Source: Neolewinella litorea (lineage in GTDB: Bacteria; Bacteroidota; Bacteroidia; Chitinophagales; Saprospiraceae). From it: 64,000 bases of DNA. Of the stretch, positions 32,812-42,045 are shown in pieces (position 1 is the first letter of the stretch; each line of letters begins with the position of its first letter). The stretch lies in assembly GCF_004803465.1 (NCBI RefSeq), contig NZ_SRSF01000001.1, positions 62,501 to 126,500 on the forward strand, given 5' to 3'. The position numbers and the translations under genes were made by a program. The notes under the pieces were generated by a model. It saw only the letters and a list, made by a program, of their open reading frames with translations. It made no database searches and was not told the DNA's origin.

Positions 32812-35127
32812 ATGTCCGATCAACAGACCAGCAGCTACCTCGATTCCCTGAACGACGTACAGCGGCAGGCCGTGACCACGACGGACGGGCCGGTACTGGT
32901 AGTGGCGGGCCCCGGATCGGGAAAGACGCGGGTACTGACCTTCCGCATTGCCTACATCATCGAGCAGGGTACCGCCCCCTGGAAAATTCTGGCCCTGACC
33001 TTCACCAACAAGGCGGCCCGTGAGATGAAGGAGCGGATCGAGAAGGTGGTCGGCAAGCGCGCCAGTTATATCTGGGCGGGGACCTTCCACAGCCTGTTCG
33101 CGCGCATTCTGCGGGTGGAGGCCCAGCATATTGGCTACCCCAGCAACTTTACGATCTACGATACCGACGATACCAAGAGCCTGCTCGGGTCCATCATCCG
33201 CGAGATGAACCTCGACAAGCAAGTATACCAGGCTAACGCGATCAAAAACCGCATCAGCTCGGCCAAGAGCAGCCTGATTACGCCGAAGCTCTACGAGAAG
33301 AATGAGGAACTGCTCGCGCAGGACAAGATGGCCAATATGCCGCTTGTCCACAAGATTTACGCCGCCTACGTGGCCCGCTGTAAACAGGCCGGGGCGATGG
33401 ATTTTGACGACCTGCTTTTCCGCCTTTACGAACTCCTGCAGAACCACCCGGAAGTGGTGCAGAAGTACCGGGAGAAATTTAAATACGTACTGGTCGACGA
33501 GTTCCAGGATACCAATACGCTGCAGTATGCCATCATCAAGCGGCTGGTGCAGTACCCCAATAGTCCGCGTAACATCTGCGTGGTCGGCGACGACGCTCAG
33601 TCGATCTACGCCTTCCGCGGGGCGACCATCCAAAATATCCTCGATTTCGAGAACGACTTTGGACAGCACGGCATCAAGACCTTCAAGCTGGAGCAGAACT
33701 ACCGTTCCACCGAGAACATCGTCAATACGGCCAACGCCGTGATCAGCTACAACAAGCGGCAGATCCAGAAGGAGATCTGGAGCGACAAGGGGGTAGGGGA
33801 CAAGATCCGGGTCATCAAGGCCGTGGACGACAACGAGGAAGGGCGCCGCGTGGCCGATACCATCCTGGAGCAGAAGAACCGCTATCACCTGCAGAATAGC
33901 GACATCGCCATCCTCTACCGCACCAACAGCCAGTCGCGGATCTTTGAGGAATACCTTCGGCGCTTCAACATTGCCTACCGGGTGTACGGTGGTTTAAGTT
34001 TCTACCAGCGCAAGGAAGTGAAGGACCTCATCTCCTACCTGCGTATGGTGGTCAACCCCAACGACGAGGAGGCGTTCCGGCGTTCGATCAACCACCCCAA
34101 GCGCGGCATTGGCGGGACGAGTCTGGCCAAAGTGACCGACCTGGCGCGGCAGCAAAACATCACGCTTTTCGAAGCGCTCAAGCACGTAGCCCTGCCGAAG
34201 CGCACCCGGCACGCTGCCGACGGCTACATCCACATTATCCAGGAGGCTCAGTCGAAAGTGGATACCGCCAATGCCTACGAACTGGCGGACCTGATCGCCA
34301 AGGGATCGGGGCTCACGGACCTGCTCCGCAACGACAAAAGCATCGAAGGTATGGGCCGCCTGGAAAACCATGAGGCACTGCTGGACGGCATCAAATCTTT
34401 CGTGGAGGAGGATACTGTGATCGATACCGACACCTTGCCCGACAAGTCGCTGGCTACCTACCTCCAGAATATTGCGCTGCTTACCGACTTCGACAGCAAC
34501 GAGGAAAACCAGAACGGCGACGTGGTCACGTTGATGTCGGTCCACGCCGCCAAGGGGCTGGAATACAAGTCCATATTCGTCGTCGGACTTGAAGAAAAGC
34601 TTTTCCCGAGTTGGATGAGCATGGACAGTATGGAGGGGCTGGACGAAGAGCGCCGGCTATTTTACGTAGCGATTACGCGGGCGGAACTGTACCTGACGCT
34701 CAGTTACGCCAATACCCGTTATCGATACGGCAAGATGGTGATGAATGAGCCCAGCCGCTTCCTGGCCGAAGTGCCGGCGGATGCAGTGGAGAGTACGTCT
34801 ACCAATCCCCGCAGCGCCGACCACGAATACGACAAGGTGGCCCGACAGCGGGAACACCGGGCCCGGGTAACCGGCATTGCCCCCCGTACCCGACGGGGAA
34901 CCGCCCGTTTCGCCGCCCCCAAGGTCGATCCCGCCACCTTTGAACCCAGTCCGGCCAGCGAGGTCGAAACAGGGCGCAAAGTCCTCCACCTGAAATTCGG
35001 GGAAGGGAAGGTGTTGAACGTCGACGGAGGAAGCGACAATCGCATCGCCACCATTCACTTCAGCGATCTGCCGCAGCCCGAGAAACGGATCATGCTCAAG
35101 TTCGCCAAGTTACAGGTTCTAGACTAA
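32812..35127 (+). CDS. UvrD/PcrA-type DNA helicase
   Basis: 771 residues, SF1A. Motifs in order: LNDVQRQAV (Q), AGPGSGKTR (I), ALTFTNKAAREM (Ia), VLVDEFQDTN (II), VGDDAQSIYAFRGA (III), EQNYRST (IV), VTLMSVHAAKGLEYK (V) and YVAITRA (VI). The C-terminal ~60 residues include a Tudor-like FGEGKVLNVDGG, which in PcrA/UvrD contacts RNA polymerase. A Pro/Arg-rich linker (about 690-725) precedes it. Roles: excision repair, replication-transcription conflict. A -7-like TATCTTGG lies at 32782-32789. Confidence 0.93.
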   Translation: MSDQQTSSYLDSLNDVQRQAVTTTDGPVLVVAGPGSGKTRVLTFRIAYIIEQGTAPWKILALTFTNKAAREMKERIEKVVGKRASYIWAGTFHSLFARILRVEAQHIGYPSNFTIYDTDDTKSLLGSIIREMNLDKQVYQANAIKNRISSAKSSLITPKLYEKNEELLAQDKMANMPLVHKIYAAYVARCKQAGAMDFDDLLFRLYELLQNHPEVVQKYREKFKYVLVDEFQDTNTLQYAIIKRLVQYPNSPRNICVVGDDAQSIYAFRGATIQNILDFENDFGQHGIKTFKLEQNYRSTENIVNTANAVISYNKRQIQKEIWSDKGVGDKIRVIKAVDDNEEGRRVADTILEQKNRYHLQNSDIAILYRTNSQSRIFEEYLRRFNIAYRVYGGLSFYQRKEVKDLISYLRMVVNPNDEEAFRRSINHPKRGIGGTSLAKVTDLARQQNITLFEALKHVALPKRTRHAADGYIHIIQEAQSKVDTANAYELADLIAKGSGLTDLLRNDKSIEGMGRLENHEALLDGIKSFVEEDTVIDTDTLPDKSLATYLQNIALLTDFDSNEENQNGDVVTLMSVHAAKGLEYKSIFVVGLEEKLFPSWMSMDSMEGLDEERRLFYVAITRAELYLTLSYANTRYRYGKMVMNEPSRFLAEVPADAVESTSTNPRSADHEYDKVARQREHRARVTGIAPRTRRGTARFAAPKVDPATFEPSPASEVETGRKVLHLKFGEGKVLNVDGGSDNRIATIHFSDLPQPEKRIMLKFAKLQVLD

Positions 35128-35167
35128 AGAATCCCGTTGTAACTGAGTGGATGGCAGTAGAATCCGC

Positions 35168-36382
35168 CTACTGCATATTTGTCAGATTCCAGATGTAGAC
35201 CGTCAGGAAGGAGAGGACCGCCAGGGCGAGTCCGCCAATAAAGGTATTATAGCTAATGGTGAGCAGGAGGTATTTGCGGTGGAGCACCTGACCCAGGTCG
35301 TAAAGGTCGCGCGCCAGATCGTCGTAAAGGCTGTCCTGGTCCATCTTCATGCGGGACATATACTTGATGAAATCCGACTTCTCAATTTTGAGGAAGTTGC
35401 CGAAGTAGAGTAGGCTGGCTTCCTTGCTCTGGAGAAGTTTACGCTTTTTGATACGGTACTCGGTGACTTTTGGTCGGGCGGAAAAAACGGCGAAGATGAC
35501 GGCCGTGAGGGAGCTCATCAGCAGAATAATGATGGGTGCCAGAAATTCCGGGCTGTTGAATACCAGTTCCTCGAAAAAGCTCAGGCCCGCACCGGACACC
35601 GCGATCAGGATGGACAGGATGATCGTGTTGATGGAGATCATCATGTTGGCCTTGTCGTCGGCGATGCGGCTCAGGTTGATGTGGTTGCGGAAGGCGGTGC
35701 GGTACATCGTATCGATACCGCGGCCGAAGTTCTTGCCGGTCTTGGCTTTGACCTCCTTCTGCTGGATTTTGTAGTTGTTGCTCTGCTGCTTGCTGACGTT
35801 CTTGCGGCGGCGCACGTCAAATTCGCGTTTGCCTTCGTCGGTCAGGTAATTGAAGTTCAGAAGGAACTTCTGCATTTCCTGACCGAAGGGCACGGGGCTG
35901 CCTTTTTTGCTGTCGAGGGCCTCGCGCTCCAGCTGCAGTAGTTCGGAGCGTCGCTCGTAGCGCTTGCGGCCGAGCCAGTTCCACACTGCATCATGGAGCA
36001 GGCGGACCATCTCATCGCTTTGGGCGTTGGCTTCCGGCACGGCGGTGATCCAGTTGGCGGCATCCCCGGCGTCGTAACCCTGCTGGGTGGCGAAAGTGGT
36101 GAGTTCCTCGGCCGATCGCCGGGTGAAGTCTTTGGGGCCGCCGATGTAGCCCAGGGGATAGAACAGTCCGGCCAGCTTCAGGCGCTCGGTCGACTGCTCG
36201 TCGAGTTCGGCCTCCTTGGCCAGTTCCTCGGCCTTGTCGGCGATTTCTTCGGAGTAGGCGAAGTTGTGGAACAGGAAGATCGGGTCCAGTGCTTCGTTGA
36301 ACCGGCTGCGGACGTATTCACGAGCCTGGGAAAAGAAGGTCTTCTTTTCGGCTTCTACTTCCGTGTGTTGATCACTGCTCAT
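35168..36382 (-). CDS. HD-like domain + PycTM membrane protein (Pycsar effector family)
   Basis: 404 residues. Residues ~35-150 look like an HD-phosphohydrolase helical domain (FLFHNFAYSEEIADKAEELAKEA), but the HD dyad position reads LAGLFYPLGY, so metal-binding residues are lost. Residues ~245-320 match the PycTM domain: RIADDKANMMISINTIILSILI, a second helix FLAPIIILLMSSLTAVIFAVF, then ARPKVTEY. A third hydrophobic segment is near the C-terminus. PycTM proteins are membrane-disrupting effectors activated by cyclic pyrimidines in Pycsar anti-phage systems; related HD-PycTM proteins also occur outside defence loci. No cyclase is adjacent. Overlaps the next gene upstream by 11 bp. Confidence 0.7.
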   Translation of the reverse strand: MSSDQHTEVEAEKKTFFSQAREYVRSRFNEALDPIFLFHNFAYSEEIADKAEELAKEAELDEQSTERLKLAGLFYPLGYIGGPKDFTRRSAEELTTFATQQGYDAGDAANWITAVPEANAQSDEMVRLLHDAVWNWLGRKRYERRSELLQLEREALDSKKGSPVPFGQEMQKFLLNFNYLTDEGKREFDVRRRKNVSKQQSNNYKIQQKEVKAKTGKNFGRGIDTMYRTAFRNHINLSRIADDKANMMISINTIILSILIAVSGAGLSFFEELVFNSPEFLAPIIILLMSSLTAVIFAVFSARPKVTEYRIKKRKLLQSKEASLLYFGNFLKIEKSDFIKYMSRMKMDQDSLYDDLARDLYDLGQVLHRKYLLLTISYNTFIGGLALAVLSFLTVYIWNLTNMQ

Positions 36383-37307
36383 TGGTGGGGGGTTGCATGC
36401 GGGTAAGGGTAGCTACGATGCCGCGCCCGCCCCGGCCTTCGCTGCTGATGTAAAGGTCTCCGTTTGCCGCGAAAGCGATTCCCTCGGGCTGGGTGAAGGT
36501 GGACTTCTCAAGGAGTTCCACGTGTTTGATCTGGCTGTCGCGGTCGATCACCACCAGCACGTTGCCCACGGAGGAAAGAATGAAAATGTCTCTGGTAATT
36601 GGGTCGACGGCGATTCCGCTCGGCTTGATGATGTATTCGCGGTTGGATCCGAAAACGATCTGGCCGACCTCCAGACTGCTAACGTAGTAAGTGGGCTGGG
36701 GATTCAATTGACCGGTGGTAAGGTCGTAGGTATATACGCCCCGGCGGCTTTCGTTGTCGGCCGTAGGATTGAGTTCCTGTTCCTTGGGGACGATCAACAG
36801 GGTATTGGTTACGGAATCGTAGCAGATGCCCTCGGTATCGTTGCGGTAACTGAAATCCGTTTCCATCTTGGTGGCGGTCACATCCGTGGCACTGTCCTGG
36901 TAGGTGAAGCGGTGGATATCCCCGTCGGTTTCCAGGACAAATAACTCCCGGCCGCGGCGCGTGACCCCCTCGTAGTCGCGGTTCTTATCGAAGCGCACCT
37001 GGTGGATGGTTTCGCCGGTTACGGTATTGACCAGGAACAATTCCCCCTCCTCGTCCTGAATGGCGAACACCTCATCGGGATTAAATCCGGCACAGAGGCC
37101 ACTGATCTCGTTCAGGTCGGAGTGAAGTTTGACCACCCGGTCGAGCCGGTCAAAGTTGTAGGGAAAAAAGTAATCGTCGTCTACCGTAAAGCTTTCGGTT
37201 TCCGGCCGTTGGCTCACCGTTACGGCAACGTAAGTTATGCCGATGCCGAGTACGACCAGGAGAATGACGATGCTGATCAAATTCGGTTTTTCCCAGAGCT
37301 TGTTCAT
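36372..37307 (-). CDS. SdiA-regulated-type beta-propeller protein, membrane anchored
   Basis: 311 residues. One N-terminal membrane helix (residues ~10-30, ISIVILLVVLGIGITYVAV) leaves the rest outside the cytosol. The body shows repeated propeller blades: EISGLCAGFNPDEVFAIQDEEG, YEGVTRRGRELFVLETDG, TEGICYDSVTNTLLIVPKE, PSGIAVDPITRDIFILSS, FTQPEGIAFAANGDLYISSEG. This matches the SdiA-regulated domain family (PF06977-like), of unknown reaction. Upstream of and overlapping the PycTM gene, and 10 bp downstream of the phosphoesterase fusion; the three form one operon. Confidence 0.75.
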   Translation of the reverse strand: MNKLWEKPNLISIVILLVVLGIGITYVAVTVSQRPETESFTVDDDYFFPYNFDRLDRVVKLHSDLNEISGLCAGFNPDEVFAIQDEEGELFLVNTVTGETIHQVRFDKNRDYEGVTRRGRELFVLETDGDIHRFTYQDSATDVTATKMETDFSYRNDTEGICYDSVTNTLLIVPKEQELNPTADNESRRGVYTYDLTTGQLNPQPTYYVSSLEVGQIVFGSNREYIIKPSGIAVDPITRDIFILSSVGNVLVVIDRDSQIKHVELLEKSTFTQPEGIAFAANGDLYISSEGRGGRGIVATLTRMQPPTNEQ

Positions 37308-37317
37308 GTATAAATTT

Positions 37318-40300
37318 TTAGAATGGGAAACCGGCGGCGAAATTCACGCGCCCGCTCTCTTCGTCCAGGAAATACGTTAGGCTCAGGATAGTGGCTCCAA
37401 GGGGAGCAACCCAGACGCCACCACCGTACCCGACGTGCCAGGTACTGCTGTCTTCGCCCTCCAGCCACACCCGACCGTGGTCCAGGCCCAGGATAAAGCC
37501 GCCAACGGTGGGAACTTCCCCGCCCCCGAAACCGAAGCCCATAAAGCGCAGGTCGATGTTCTGGTACACCATCGTGTTGCCCAGGTAGCGGTCGACCCGC
37601 GCGGCACGGTAACTGCCGCGGCCCCCAAGGGAGGCGAGCTGGTAGAATTCAGGATCCCCGCTGGAGCGCTCCACACCGAAGCGGGTCGCAAAGTTGATCG
37701 CTTTGGTAAGCATACGGTAGAAGGTCAGATGACCCCCGTATTGGGTGGTGTTGATGCCCTCCCGTTCCAGGTTCCAGCTCTGACGGGCAAAGAGTTCGTA
37801 CTTGACCCCGTTGTCGGCCATCAGGGGGATGGCCAGGTTATTGGAACTCACGGTGGCAGCAATACCGGCAAAGGGCTGCCGGTTGAACACCTCAGGATCG
37901 ATTGCGTCGGTATTCTGGATCAGCGTAAAGGCAGGGGCCTCGTCGAGTTCGTAACTGTGGTAAAAGGGACCTACCGAAAAGCTGAAGCGATTGCGGCTGC
38001 CGCGGAACCGGAGCATGGGATTGATGAATACTTCCTCCCGGCGCGCGCGGTTGTATTCGAGCACTTGGTCTTCGGAAATTTCCAGTTCGTCAAGCTCGTC
38101 ATCATCCGGTTGCCCGACGCCCTCGTTGCCGAGGCCGAAGAAGTTGGCTACGTAGCCCGGACTGTAGTAGTGGGCCGAAAGGGTAAGGTCATTGCGGCGG
38201 CGGAACAGGTCGTTGAATTCCCCGTCGTAACGGAATTTGTAAAACTCGTTGGTGCTGTAGGTTCCCAGAATAGTGTGCCGCTGGGCGTAGGGGTCCGGCT
38301 TCCAGCCCGTAACGGTGCGGGTGATTCCGGCTCCGATAAAGAGGCCGTCGTCCACGTTGAAACCGATCGAGGGAATGGGAATGGTGTAACTGGGATAGTA
38401 CTCCTCGAAGTCGAAGGTGTTCAGATCGGGGTGGTTGTCGCTGCGCCGGTCTTTGAGTTTTCCGGTTTGCCCCTCCAATTCCATTCCTTCTTTTTCGTCG
38501 TAGACCTTCGCCTTGAGCTGCCCTTCGGCCACCGCAATGTCGCCATCCGTGCCGCCGATAAGGCGAATGGTGATGGGACTTGTGGCCCCCGACAGGACGA
38601 AGCGATCGTCTCCGTCCATACCATACACGACTACCTCCTTGGTCTCCCCGGGCAGGAAAGTGCGCTCGTAGAATTTCTCATCGGCCTCTCCTTCGCTGTC
38701 CGCGTCGAAGGCCTGGACGAGCAGGTTGCCGTTTTCCATGCCCTGCAGGACAAACACATCGTCGTTGTCAGTACCCAGTACGTTCACGCTCTCCGCGAGG
38801 GTGGCGTAGTACTCACCGGCGAAGCGGTCAAGTTGATCAAGACGTGATTTCAGTTTGCCGTCAATGTCCTCCACGTCCAGGCTGTATTCCAGTACTTCCG
38901 GCGGCATGCGGCGCAGGGCGGAATCGAGGGCGGCTTCACTGAGGTTCTGCTGGATGTAGCGGGCTTCGGCGACCATCTCCTCGCGGGTGATGGCATTGAG
39001 GAACACGCGGTCGTTCCACTTTCCGTTCAGTGCGCGCCACTTGGCCTTGGTCAGCTCGCCGGTAAAGGGGCGCAGCTTACGGGCTTCGGGCACAAAGATG
39101 CGCGCCAGAGCCAGCAGTCCGCCGTCGAAGTTGCTGAATACCTGGTCGCGGTCGCGGCCCACGGGTACATGGCGCGTGCGGCCATCCTCCCCTTCAAAGG
39201 CTGCCCACCGCCACTGATCGCGGTGGCGGTCCCAGTCGCCGATCAGCAGGTCAAAAAGCCGGGCACGAGCGTAATTATTCTGGTCGGCGTAGTTTTTCCA
39301 GCTGTCGCGGAGCGCCTCGCGCATATCGCTGTTGCTGATGATGCTTTTGCTGCCGCCGAAAAAGCGCGTGTCGCTCCAATCTTCGTCCGGGCGTTGCTCC
39401 ACCCAATACATCTCCCCGCCGAAGTTCGTATTGAAGTTGCCCAAGCCCGGCTGCTTTGGGATATAGTACAGCAGGGGATCGGCTCCCAGCAGACCAAGCT
39501 TGTCCTGCAGGGGCGGCAGGGCCAGGGGGGCGTAGGGGTGGATGGCAGTAAATTGATCCTTGGCCAGGTCGGCGGCGAAGCTGTTCTCCAGCAGACTTGG
39601 CAACAGCTGAGCGGGGTTCTTGCGTACCGAGCGCAGTTGGTACAGGTGACCGTCATTGCCTTCGGTATGCAGACTCATGGTGGTCATGCCGCCGCCACGT
39701 CGGTAGGGCTTAAGACCCCCGAAGATCGTATCGATGTTCAGCACGGGTACGGCAACCGGCAGGTAGTAAAGCGGACGGTAATGGCGGCCCAGGGTGGTCT
39801 TGTACGCGAGGCTGTTGTCGGTGGCCTCACCGGCGTAAATACCTGCCCGAACGGTATCATTATTGACTATTTCCGCGGGTACCGCGTCGACGCCTACGTC
39901 CTGAGGAGCGAAGCGGTCTTCAATGATGCGGCGGTAGTAGGTGCGTTGCTGCTCACCCTCCTCGTCGACGGTGTAAAAGCCAACGTAGACCGAGCCGTCG
40001 TCGTAAAAGTCCAGACGGCTGTAGCCCACCTCCCCCTGAACGTAGTTGGCGTCGTTGCCGCCCACGGCCGGGCCGCGGGTACTGCCGGAACCGGCCACGA
40101 TGTTGATGTACTCCTCTTCGTGGTTGAGCATCAGGTTATGCTCGTGGCCACTGACGAAGATGACGTTAACCTCATCGTCGATGCCGGCCTCGACCTTTCG
40201 GATAAATTGCTGATAGAGGAGGCTATTGACGTCCTGGGCGCCACCGCCCACGCCCTGGATCAGGCGGAAGACGCTGCCGACCACCGGCAGGGGTACGTAT

Positions 40301-41061
40301 GCGCCGGGGATGGCATCGGCCAGGGGAAAAAGGTGCTGGCGCACGCTGTACTGCCCGCCACGGTTACCGTTGCTCTGCAAGGGGTGGTGCATCATCACGA
40401 TCTTGACCTGGTCGCGGTACCCCTTGATCTCGTCCGCCAGGGCAAAGGTCATGGCATCGCGGTTGGTGAAGTCGCAGCCTTCGCTGACTTCCTCGTCGCG
40501 GTTCCAGTTGGCGAGGTACCAGGCGGTGTTGATGCCGATCAGGCCAATGCCTTCGTACAACTCTTTGTCGTCCGGACCGGAGCAAGCGTTGTTCGGCATG
40601 AAGCGCACCTTCTTTTTGCTGTTGTCGTCGAAGTATTCTTCCAACCGTTCCAGTCGGCTGAACTGTCCGTCACCGCCGATCTCGTTCTCACCGGGGGTGT
40701 AGTAGACCTGGCCGGGTACCCGCTGCAGCCGGCTGATCAACTGGTCGATGTAGGCCTGGTCATTCTCTTCGGCGTTCTTCTTCAGTCCTTGCCGGCCAAC
40801 TATATCGCCCAGGAGCAGCAGAGAACTGGCCTCTTCACCCTGCGGCATTTCGTCAATCATGGTTTCCAGGGTGGTCAGACCCCGAGAATAGTCATACCCC
40901 AGGTCGCCCACCATGAAGGTGGAGTATTGGAGGGCACCGGTGGGGGCTACTTCGGAAGTGAGTTCCTCATCGTCCTCTACGTGAAGCCGGTAATCGGCAC
41001 ACTGGGTAAGGAAGAGGGAGGCCACCATAAAAGCGGCCCAGCGGGTAAAAGCTTTACGCAT
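37318..41061 (-). CDS. Metallophosphoesterase / kinase-like / outer-membrane beta-barrel fusion
   Basis: 1247 residues. Signal peptide (residues 1-21, ending LFLTQC). Residues ~45-400 are a calcineurin-type phosphoesterase: MVGDLGYDYS, LLLLGDIVGRQG, VMMHHPLQ, FVSGHEHN. Residues ~460-660 contain LYQLRSVRKNP, RARLFDLLIGDWDRHRDQ near 606 and VGRDRDQVF near 639, an order reminiscent of HipA/FAM20-type kinases (Lys/Arg, IGxxDRH, metal-binding Asp). The last ~380 residues are a beta-barrel (RHTILGTYSTNEFYKFRYDG) ending VNFAAGFPF, like Omp85/surface-antigen barrels. Kinase-like assignment is inference. The whole is an envelope protein, probably exposing both soluble domains. Confidence 0.7.
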   Translation of the reverse strand: MRKAFTRWAAFMVASLFLTQCADYRLHVEDDEELTSEVAPTGALQYSTFMVGDLGYDYSRGLTTLETMIDEMPQGEEASSLLLLGDIVGRQGLKKNAEENDQAYIDQLISRLQRVPGQVYYTPGENEIGGDGQFSRLERLEEYFDDNSKKKVRFMPNNACSGPDDKELYEGIGLIGINTAWYLANWNRDEEVSEGCDFTNRDAMTFALADEIKGYRDQVKIVMMHHPLQSNGNRGGQYSVRQHLFPLADAIPGAYVPLPVVGSVFRLIQGVGGGAQDVNSLLYQQFIRKVEAGIDDEVNVIFVSGHEHNLMLNHEEEYINIVAGSGSTRGPAVGGNDANYVQGEVGYSRLDFYDDGSVYVGFYTVDEEGEQQRTYYRRIIEDRFAPQDVGVDAVPAEIVNNDTVRAGIYAGEATDNSLAYKTTLGRHYRPLYYLPVAVPVLNIDTIFGGLKPYRRGGGMTTMSLHTEGNDGHLYQLRSVRKNPAQLLPSLLENSFAADLAKDQFTAIHPYAPLALPPLQDKLGLLGADPLLYYIPKQPGLGNFNTNFGGEMYWVEQRPDEDWSDTRFFGGSKSIISNSDMREALRDSWKNYADQNNYARARLFDLLIGDWDRHRDQWRWAAFEGEDGRTRHVPVGRDRDQVFSNFDGGLLALARIFVPEARKLRPFTGELTKAKWRALNGKWNDRVFLNAITREEMVAEARYIQQNLSEAALDSALRRMPPEVLEYSLDVEDIDGKLKSRLDQLDRFAGEYYATLAESVNVLGTDNDDVFVLQGMENGNLLVQAFDADSEGEADEKFYERTFLPGETKEVVVYGMDGDDRFVLSGATSPITIRLIGGTDGDIAVAEGQLKAKVYDEKEGMELEGQTGKLKDRRSDNHPDLNTFDFEEYYPSYTIPIPSIGFNVDDGLFIGAGITRTVTGWKPDPYAQRHTILGTYSTNEFYKFRYDGEFNDLFRRRNDLTLSAHYYSPGYVANFFGLGNEGVGQPDDDELDELEISEDQVLEYNRARREEVFINPMLRFRGSRNRFSFSVGPFYHSYELDEAPAFTLIQNTDAIDPEVFNRQPFAGIAATVSSNNLAIPLMADNGVKYELFARQSWNLEREGINTTQYGGHLTFYRMLTKAINFATRFGVERSSGDPEFYQLASLGGRGSYRAARVDRYLGNTMVYQNIDLRFMGFGFGGGEVPTVGGFILGLDHGRVWLEGEDSSTWHVGYGGGVWVAPLGATILSLTYFLDEESGRVNFAAGFPF

Positions 41062-41313
41062 CGTGTGAGTAATGTTCGGACTATAACTGAATGCCCGAAG
41101 GGGAAGTTCGTCGTAAATCTTTCGGAACCTCATATATGGCGGGGTACACGCGGCACCGGCAACCTTCTTGGGCGGCTGGAGCAGCCAGGGCCTGGGCTAT
41201 CGGCACCGGAAACGGTGAAGTGCGGCCCGTGGGACAGCCCGCTGTTACAAACGATTTAAACCGCAGACGTACTCAGGGGTTGTGGTACCAAAGCTATATC
41301 AAGCACCGATTAG

Positions 41314-42045
41314 ATGAAAGTAGATATCCTTGCCGTTGGCGTGCACCCCGACGACGTAGAGCTCAGTTGCGCCGGCACCCTTTTACACCACGCCGATCTT
41401 GGATACACTTTCGGGATCCTGGACCTTACCCGGGGCGAGCTGGGTACGCGGGGCACGCCGGAAATCCGGGCGCAGGAGGCCTACGCCGCCGCCCGTAAGC
41501 TGGGTGCGAAGTTCCGCGAGAACCTGGGCCTGCCCGACGGCTTCATCTCCCACGATGAAAATTCCGTCCGCAAACTCATCACCGCCATCCGCGACTGCCG
41601 GCCCGATATCGTGCTGGCCAACGCCATTTCCGACCGCCATCCAGACCATGGCCGCAGCGCCCGCCTCGTAGCCGACGCCTGCTACTACAGTGGTTTGCAA
41701 AAGATTCGGACGAATAACCTGCAGGGTGCCGCCCAGGAGCCCTGGCGTCCGCGGGCCGTGTATCACTATATTCAAGACCGCAATCATCGACCCGATTTCG
41801 TAGTCGACGTGACCACTTACTACGGTCGTAAGATGGAGGCCATCGAGTGCTACGCTTCCCAGTTCAACGACCAGAACCCCGGCGAGTACGCCGAGGAGCC
41901 CACTACGCCCATCAGTGGTAAGGATTTTATGGATTTCCTCCACGCCAAGGCGCGCAACCTGGGCCGGGAAGCCGGCTACGACCTGGCCGAAGGATTCCGG
42001 GCCGCCCGCTACCCGGGCGTACGCGACCTATTCGATCTCGATTAG
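41314..42045 (+). CDS. bshB1: Bacillithiol biosynthesis deacetylase BshB1
   Basis: 243 residues, LmbE/PIG-L fold. The zinc/catalytic motif is HPDD at residues 11-14 (AVGVHPDDVELSCAG) with the later zinc His in DRHPDHGRSA. DLTRGELGTRGTPEIRAQEA, the VTTYYGRKMEAIECYASQF segment and the C-terminal GYDLAEGFRAARY are typical of BshB1. It removes acetyl from GlcNAc-malate in bacillithiol synthesis. bshA and bshC are not in the window. Its last 4 bp overlap the convergent deacetylase gene. Confidence 0.9.
   Translation: MKVDILAVGVHPDDVELSCAGTLLHHADLGYTFGILDLTRGELGTRGTPEIRAQEAYAAARKLGAKFRENLGLPDGFISHDENSVRKLITAIRDCRPDIVLANAISDRHPDHGRSARLVADACYYSGLQKIRTNNLQGAAQEPWRPRAVYHYIQDRNHRPDFVVDVTTYYGRKMEAIECYASQFNDQNPGEYAEEPTTPISGKDFMDFLHAKARNLGREAGYDLAEGFRAARYPGVRDLFDLD

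Noticed and set aside
39169-41259. 696-codon plus-strand open frame
   Set aside because: Antisense to the phosphoesterase fusion; its composition (Val/Gly/Ala-rich, no motifs) is typical of shadow frames in GC-rich DNA.
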